A DNA stretch of 37,026 nucleotides. It comes from Acidobacteriota bacterium. GTDB lineage: Bacteria; Acidobacteriota; CAIWXX01. The position numbers were made by a program, and so were the translations under genes. The stretch covers positions 1 to 37,026 of the forward strand of contig JACPPM010000160.1 in NCBI GenBank assembly GCA_016191015.1. Reading direction: 5' to 3'. Positions 32,224 through 37,026 of this stretch are shown one piece after another (position 1 is the stretch's first letter; each line of letters starts with the position of its first letter). Under the pieces are notes generated by a model. It saw only the letters and a list, made by a program, of their open reading frames with translations, was not told where the DNA came from and did not search any database.

Positions 32224-33045
32224 GTGGCTGCGTCGTCGACACCTCCACGGATAGAGAAGAGCCCCGGCGTGCGTCCGTCATCGGCTATCGCGATCGGTGC
32301 CGTGGCGGCGATTGCGGTGCTCGCCATAATCACGGTGTGGGATCTGCTCGCGCTTTTCACGACTCTGCACATCTTGGATGCGATCGAATGTGTGACTCTC
32401 CTGGGGAGCGTTATTTCTCTCTGGGGACTCGTCCGTGCGATGGGCACCGAAGGCGCCGCATCCAAAGGGTGGATGATCCTTTTCGGTGGAGTATCCACGT
32501 ACTTTGCAGGCGAGATCGTATTCACTACGCACCGATTCGTCACGATCAGTCAGGTCATTTTCCCGTCCGTGGCCGACCTGTTCTTCGTTACAGGTCAGTT
32601 GCTTATTGTCGCTGCGCTGCTCTGGCTGATCCTCGCCTACTCTACCTCCGGTCTGCCGATGGGGAGTTCGTCGAGCTACCTGGTCGTGCTGATCGTCGTG
32701 GCCAGCCTTGCCATATTCCTGGTCGGTCGGTTCACGCTTCCGATGTGGGCCGACCCGAGCTTCAGTTACGGCTGGAAGCTTGTCACGACCATCTACAGCT
32801 CACTCGATCTCGCGACGCTCTGCGCCGCCCTCGTCTTGCTCAGGGTCGCCATCCTGTTCCGCGGCGGGGTGGTGGCGCAGGGATGGGCGGCCATTGCGGT
32901 CGCCTTCGTCTTCATGACTGCCGGCGACACCTTTTTCGGCATCGGCGTCGACGAGCGGTACGCCGGTCTCGCCTTTCTGGCCTCGTATGCCTCCTTGACC
33001 TTCGGTGCCCTCCGCCATGCTGAAATCGTCAGGAGTATGAAGTAG
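32224..33045 (+). CDS. Multi-pass membrane protein, MASE-like sensor fold
   Basis: 273 residues with about seven to eight membrane helices (IAIGAVAAIAVLAIITVWDL, CVTLLGSVISLWGLV, LLIVAALLWLILAY, YLVVLIVVASLAIFLVG and others). It carries no enzyme domain. The helix pattern is like the 7-8 TM sensor modules that precede kinase or GGDEF domains in other proteins, but here the protein ends after the last helix. The GTG start has AGAGGGG just upstream. It follows the 84-aa gene by 14 bases. Function unknown; a membrane sensor or transporter-like partner is possible. Confidence 0.75.
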   Translation: MAASSTPPRIEKSPGVRPSSAIAIGAVAAIAVLAIITVWDLLALFTTLHILDAIECVTLLGSVISLWGLVRAMGTEGAASKGWMILFGGVSTYFAGEIVFTTHRFVTISQVIFPSVADLFFVTGQLLIVAALLWLILAYSTSGLPMGSSSSYLVVLIVVASLAIFLVGRFTLPMWADPSFSYGWKLVTTIYSSLDLATLCAALVLLRVAILFRGGVVAQGWAAIAVAFVFMTAGDTFFGIGVDERYAGLAFLASYASLTFGALRHAEIVRSMK

Positions 33046-33276
33046 ATCCTCTCGCTGTCCGCACCGCAGGGGATTCGAGCGTGCTCGCACTGCCGCAGCC
33101 CACGGTGACGCGACGCGGTGTTTTTGAGCTCCACGGCACAATCGTAGCTCGGCCACGTGAGGGACCCATGACGGCGATGCCAAGCGTTCCTGACGAGGTG
33201 TTGCCGGCGAGGGTATAAGTCTGCGGGTCGGACAGGGTAGAATCCCTCGGTGATCGGCACGAGAGAGGAGGACTCG

Positions 33277-34314
33277 ATGGAGCGCATGATTGAGTTTCGA
33301 AGCGATACGATGACCCGCCCGTCCCCAGCGATGCGCCAGGCGATGTTCGACTGCGAGGTGGGCGATGATGTGTGCGAGGAAGATCCCACGGTCAACCGGC
33401 TCCAGGAGATGGCCGCGGCAACCCTCGGCAAGGGGGCGGCGTTGTTCGTCCCGAGCGGCGTCTTCGGGAATCAGTGTGCGATCGGGGTTCACACGCGGCC
33501 GGGAGATGAGGTGATCGTCTCGGAGACGGCGCACGTGGTTGAGCACGAAGCGGGTGCGGCGGGGGTGCTGAGCGGCGTGCAGCTCCGCACGATCGAACCG
33601 CGGACTGCGAGCTACATCACCGCCGCGGAGATTCTGCCGCGCCTGCGCATCGGCGAGGACATCCACTTTCCCCGTTCGCGATTGATCGTGCTGGAGAACG
33701 CGCTCTCGGACGGCTCGGTCATGCCGGTCGAGGCCATGGCCGAGGTCAGACGTCTCGCTGACGAGCACGGTCTGGCAGTGCATCTCGACGGCGCGCGTCT
33801 CTTCAACGCCGCGATCGCCCTCGGAGTCGAAGCCCGTGCGATCGCGGCCCTCTGCGACAGCGTCACGTTTTGCCTGTCGAAGGGCCTGGGCGCACCAGTC
33901 GGAAGCGTGTTGTGCGGCTCGGCCGATTTTATCAGAGCCGCGCGGAAGCGCCGGAAGATCATGGGCGGCGCGATGCGTCAGGTCGGCGTTCTCGCCGCCC
34001 CGGGAATCGTCGCACTCACGGAAGGAATCGGTCACCTGCGCCAGGATCACGAAAACGCCCGGCTGCTCGGCGAGCTTCTCGCCAGGATCCCTGGTGTCGC
34101 CATCGATCTCGCGAAAGTCCAGACCAACATGGTGTTCATCCACATCGACAGGCCGGGCAAGAGCGAGGAAGGGCTCGTCGATTTCCTCGCCACCAAGCGT
34201 ATCCTGACATATCCACCGATGGCCTGGGGTATCCGCTTGGTGACGAGCCTCGAGGTCACGCCCGAAGACGTCCGAGCGCTCGCGGCGGCGGTCGCGGACT
34301 ACCTTGTGGCGTGA
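33277..34314 (+). CDS. ltaE: Low-specificity L-threonine aldolase
   Basis: 345 residues, a PLP enzyme of the aspartate-aminotransferase fold that cleaves threonine or allo-threonine to glycine and acetaldehyde. Motifs are FRSDTMTRPS, EDPTVNRLQ, VPSGVFGNQ, ETAHVVEHE with the His that stacks on PLP, HLDGARLFNA (Asp171) and FCLSKGLGAPVGS, where Lys202 should bind PLP. The start at 33277 has AGAGGAGG about seven bases upstream; nine codons of open frame lie before it. About 230 bases before the gene hold no other coding sequence that I recognise. A beta-elimination role is possible, since the wider family includes such lyases. Confidence 0.94.
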   Translation: MERMIEFRSDTMTRPSPAMRQAMFDCEVGDDVCEEDPTVNRLQEMAAATLGKGAALFVPSGVFGNQCAIGVHTRPGDEVIVSETAHVVEHEAGAAGVLSGVQLRTIEPRTASYITAAEILPRLRIGEDIHFPRSRLIVLENALSDGSVMPVEAMAEVRRLADEHGLAVHLDGARLFNAAIALGVEARAIAALCDSVTFCLSKGLGAPVGSVLCGSADFIRAARKRRKIMGGAMRQVGVLAAPGIVALTEGIGHLRQDHENARLLGELLARIPGVAIDLAKVQTNMVFIHIDRPGKSEEGLVDFLATKRILTYPPMAWGIRLVTSLEVTPEDVRALAAAVADYLVA

Positions 34315-34409
34315 TTCGCTGTGATGGTTGGAGTGGCTCGCCGAGCCGGCACTCACGGTCCAGGCGGTGCGACGATGAGCCAATCATGGTGACATCAAGA
34401 AGGCGCCAA

Positions 34410-36161
34410 TCATTCGCGAGATTTTGTGGACTGGACTTCGAATCGCGCCGTACATGCCTTGTGTGCCGTCATAGTAACGATGCCATCTTTGCAATCTGAG
34501 TGCCCAGACCAACCTCTAAAGACCGAACCGCTTGCGGGTACCGGCAGCAGATTGACGACAATGCCTCTTTCATAGCCTAGGGAGGCGCCCCTTCCGCACG
34601 TCACTCCTGTAGGGTCCACAGTTACCGATCCTCTTCCACTTCCCGCCGTTGTGAGCATCAGGCGCTTGATCGGTGAGTGGCCAAATTCAAAAGCACCAAT
34701 ATCCGGTCTACCAATTCTCTCGCGGCAGTCTAGATCCGTTGACGGTGCTCCGTGTGCCAATCCAGCATCAATCGCGGCACTTCCCGGTGACAAATGAAAA
34801 TTCCCACCAGTTGAATTCACAAACCCCGGATCGGCCGATATGTTCCCATTTCGTCCGGTAAAGCCGGGTTGCGAAGTTATGCAGAATTTTACCTGGTCTG
34901 GTTTGACCTCTCTGTAGAAATTGTATCCAGAGAGATCAAAGATTGTATTGATGATGCTCAGGCCACCTACGCTGTTGCCGCTGGCGCCATCCAGGTTGCT
35001 AACCACGCCCACACCTCCACAATACCCGCGGGAGCATGGCGAAAAGGTGTTGTTCATGATCTTTACCCCCTGAACGCGGTTTCCTGCCGAGGCCGGATCA
35101 AACTTTCCCCCTATGAGGCTAATCTCACTGACCCCAATCATTAAGTTGTTGACGATTTGGGTGTTTGAGACGGTGTTCCGCTGTGCTTTGCCCTGACCAC
35201 CAACGATCTCGATGCGAGGCGATACCGAGAAGAAGTTTTCAGAGATCAGAGTTGAATCGACCACGCTTTCCGAATTAGGAAGTGGATCCTGCAGATTGAA
35301 GACAATGATATTGGATGCCTGGAGCATCGCGTTCCGAACGATCCGTGTATCCAAAACCTTGTTCCCGGATCCGCCGGCCGTTTCAATTGAAATTCCAGAA
35401 TTAAAGAGCGTGTTGCCCTCGATGAGCACGTCTCGAATTAAGCAATTCTTCCCATTTGCCGCTACATTTACAGCCGTGCCGTGGACCTTGCTCAAAAACG
35501 TATTTCGAATGATCCGGACGTTTGTAATCACTGCGTCCAGGGATTGACCTTCCGGTTCCATGTACACTCTCACTGCCGCCCCATTTGGGGGCGCGGTTAG
35601 ACTATATTCGAACATGTTATTTTCGATATGAATATTTGAAATCGCTTGTCTCTCAAGAAAAGCAGGGCTACGGCCAGCCCGGACGGCAAGACCATCCCAG
35701 AATGCACCAGCCAGTCGAAAGCGGCTCATCGAGAAGTCGGAAGCATGAACGTAGAATAGGGCGCGAGAGATGGCGACTGCACTGCCATCAAGAGTGATAC
35801 TTGGCTTGCCACTCACTTCAGTCAATCCAGTGAGAGTTAACCCATTCCGCGTGACTTCCAGCGGCTGAAGGAGAGCGATCTTCTTTCCTGATAGCCCGGC
35901 TGTGAACGTGATCAAGTGGGGTCCAGTTACGTTGTTTGCTGCGGCAATCGCTTCGCGCAGAGAAATTCCATCCGGGCCAGGATTGCCGACCAGAGCGTCA
36001 GGGGTGGATACGTCCCCATTTACGACGTCTGCTATCGTCGTAACGACAATGTCGGCTGCATACAGTCGAGTCGCAAGGGAGATGATAACCGTAGTTAAGA
36101 ACATGTGACGTTTCATAAACCGAATCGACCGGACCATCTCACGCTTTCTCTCAATAGTCAT
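34410..36161 (-). CDS. Secreted parallel beta-helix surface protein
   Basis: 583 residues. A signal peptide (MFLTTVIISLATRLYAAD) is preceded by a long basic stretch. The N-terminus has the DGISLREAIAAAN motif common in surface repeat proteins, then a beta-helix of repeating xIxNNxF turns (HIENNMFEYS, RIIRNTFLSK, LIEGNTLFNS, KIMNNTFSPC). A choice-of-anchor segment follows (SPGSAAIDAG, DIGAFEFG), and the end is an InlB-like GSGRGSVTVDPTGVTC...FRGWSG domain. Likely role: adhesion or carbohydrate binding outside the cell. The coding DNA looks more AT-rich than its neighbours, which suggests transfer. The start at 36161 has GGTG nearby; ATG 36116 is also plausible. It converges with the threonine aldolase gene. 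Confidence 0.85.
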   Translation of the reverse strand: MTIERKREMVRSIRFMKRHMFLTTVIISLATRLYAADIVVTTIADVVNGDVSTPDALVGNPGPDGISLREAIAAANNVTGPHLITFTAGLSGKKIALLQPLEVTRNGLTLTGLTEVSGKPSITLDGSAVAISRALFYVHASDFSMSRFRLAGAFWDGLAVRAGRSPAFLERQAISNIHIENNMFEYSLTAPPNGAAVRVYMEPEGQSLDAVITNVRIIRNTFLSKVHGTAVNVAANGKNCLIRDVLIEGNTLFNSGISIETAGGSGNKVLDTRIVRNAMLQASNIIVFNLQDPLPNSESVVDSTLISENFFSVSPRIEIVGGQGKAQRNTVSNTQIVNNLMIGVSEISLIGGKFDPASAGNRVQGVKIMNNTFSPCSRGYCGGVGVVSNLDGASGNSVGGLSIINTIFDLSGYNFYREVKPDQVKFCITSQPGFTGRNGNISADPGFVNSTGGNFHLSPGSAAIDAGLAHGAPSTDLDCRERIGRPDIGAFEFGHSPIKRLMLTTAGSGRGSVTVDPTGVTCGRGASLGYERGIVVNLLPVPASGSVFRGWSGHSDCKDGIVTMTAHKACTARFEVQSTKSRE

Positions 36162-36329
36162 CGCATCACCTTTTCGAATCCTGCCGGTTCAAACTCCTCA
36201 TGAAAGCAATACTTTGCACACTGCTGAGGGTCGGAATGGGGCGTCATCGGACGGGTTTGGGTCGAAACCATACCCAAGGTGTAGGACGAAACGATCGTCG
36301 CGTCAAGTTCTCGATGCAGTTCTGCGCGG

Positions 36330-36760
36330 ATCGGGTCATGCCCTCCTGCATTGTTGCGGTAGCTCGACCATCAATACCTGTCCGCCGTCCTCATGATCCT
36401 CGCCCGCTTGGGATTCAAATGGATGTATCGCGGACACTCATGCAAGTACCCGGCGTCCCGCACCAAGATCGCTTCGTGGCGCCCCCGCCACAACGCGCGG
36501 ACGCGTTTGTGGCGAAAGTTGAATCGGCACACGTAGTGGCCCTTCACGTGCCGCATCCTGCGAGAGGGGTCCGGATCAGCATGATTGGGGTTCCCGCAGA
36601 AGGCATGGACATCAAGTGCCCCGACTTCCAGCAGCGTCCCGACAATCGTAAGATAGCTCCGGCGATCTTCATCGTCCAGGTACACCGCGGCTCGCGCCAC
36701 CCCACGAGCCCTGAAGCGGTAGGGTACCCAGTCAAACTCAACCCGCACCGCGCGATTCAT
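36330..36760 (-). pseudogene. Decayed REP-associated tyrosine transposase (Y1/RAYT)
   Basis: Minus-strand pieces match RAYT proteins: MNRAVRVEFDWVPYRF, YLDDEDRRSYL, VHAFCGNPNH, MRHVKGHYVCRFNFRHKRV and YIHLNPKRARI. The HUH metal motif is broken, because PNH is followed by a frameshift; the missing piece LIRTPLAG is in another frame. After DRY a TGA replaces the residue before WSSYRNNAG. The catalytic domain is therefore not intact. It could once have mobilised hairpin repeats such as those in this window. Confidence 0.75.
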
Positions 36761-36793
36761 CGATCCATCCGACCAGCCCACAGCTCGGGTCAA

Positions 36794-37026
36794 GCCAGAA
36801 TGACGACTGAAAGCACGGTCCGATGGAGCAGTCCGATGAACAACATCGCTTCCAGGTCGGCGCGCTGCCTGCCGGATGCGAGATCTGAGCCATTCGCGTT
36901 GTGGAAGACCGGGGGAGTTTCATGAGGATGCGGGGTGAAAAGAAACTCGACCCCCCGCCGGTAGCCCGAATAGGCGATTGATTTTGCGTCGGAGAGGCGA
37001 CCGAATGGGCCCAGGGAGGAGCGGTG
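36794..37026. other. Window end, no gene recognised
   Basis: About 230 bases beyond the transposase remnant. Short open frames are present on both strands but none reads like a protein. No hairpin or repeat from the other regions was found. It may be the start of another decayed element that continues outside the window. Confidence 0.4.

Noticed and set aside
33046-33276. Possible promoter (TATAAG near 33219 and TAGAAT near 33237) before ltaE
   Set aside because: Neither has a -35 box at usable spacing.
32793-34383. Large minus-strand frames opposite the membrane protein and ltaE
   Set aside because: Shadows of clear plus-strand genes; no conserved motifs.
1-37026. tRNA, rRNA and CRISPR arrays
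   Set aside because: I looked for T-arm-like GTTCGAATC stretches and regular spaced repeats and found none outside coding genes; this was by eye, so a tRNA scan would be decisive.

Overview
The window comes from a GC-rich Gram-negative-type bacterium. OmpA-family, porin-like, M16, M2 and secreted beta-helix proteins imply an outer membrane or periplasm. MglA-type GTPase, DUF4388 (PATAN)-DnaJ-TPR and FG-GAP proteins are typical of Acidobacteriota, Myxococcota and related deep lineages. I infer that sort of bacterium but cannot fix the phylum from sequence alone. No tRNA, rRNA, CRISPR array or phage module was seen.

Layout. 1-8.5 kb: a repeat copy, an OmpA-domain protein, tyrS and purN on the minus strand, a vapBC-like toxin-antitoxin pair with a readable promoter and operator, a secreted FG-GAP protein and an M1-like metalloprotease. 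8.5-12.5 kb (minus strand): a small hypothetical protein, a subtilisin-like protease, a graveyard of three abutting gene fragments (porin C-terminus, sigma-54 activator AAA+ core, DUF4386 protein split by a repeat), then an ECF sigma factor with a small membrane protein. 12.8-13.3 kb: a hicAB pair whose hicA seems to have lost its start codon. 13.5-20.6 kb: a compact minus-strand purine operon, purB-purS-purQ-purL-purF-purM, preceded by an M16 peptidase. It lies about 10 kb from purN. 22-22.7 kb: repeat-rich intergenic DNA.

22.7-28.7 kb: a SAM hydrolase (DUF62) followed at once by a TPR-transpeptidase, a convergent MglA GTPase with a long acidic tail, a 77-aa protein with a very good promoter, and a DUF4388-DnaJ-TPR protein. 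This block may concern cell envelope and cell polarity. 28.8-37 kb: an M2 (ACE-like) peptidase, an orphan PhoB-type response regulator, a Rieske-oxygenase fragment, two uncharacterised genes, a threonine aldolase, an AT-richer beta-helix surface protein and a decayed REP-associated (Y1) transposase.

PurS, PurQ and PurL together form the formylglycinamidine ribonucleotide synthase. PurF starts the pathway, PurN and PurM carry out the steps around it, and PurB acts twice later. At least four families of short dispersed repeats recur. One encodes the N-terminus of PurM, one splits a DUF4386 gene, and several sit next to decayed genes. The repeats and the graveyard suggest recent local genome turnover.
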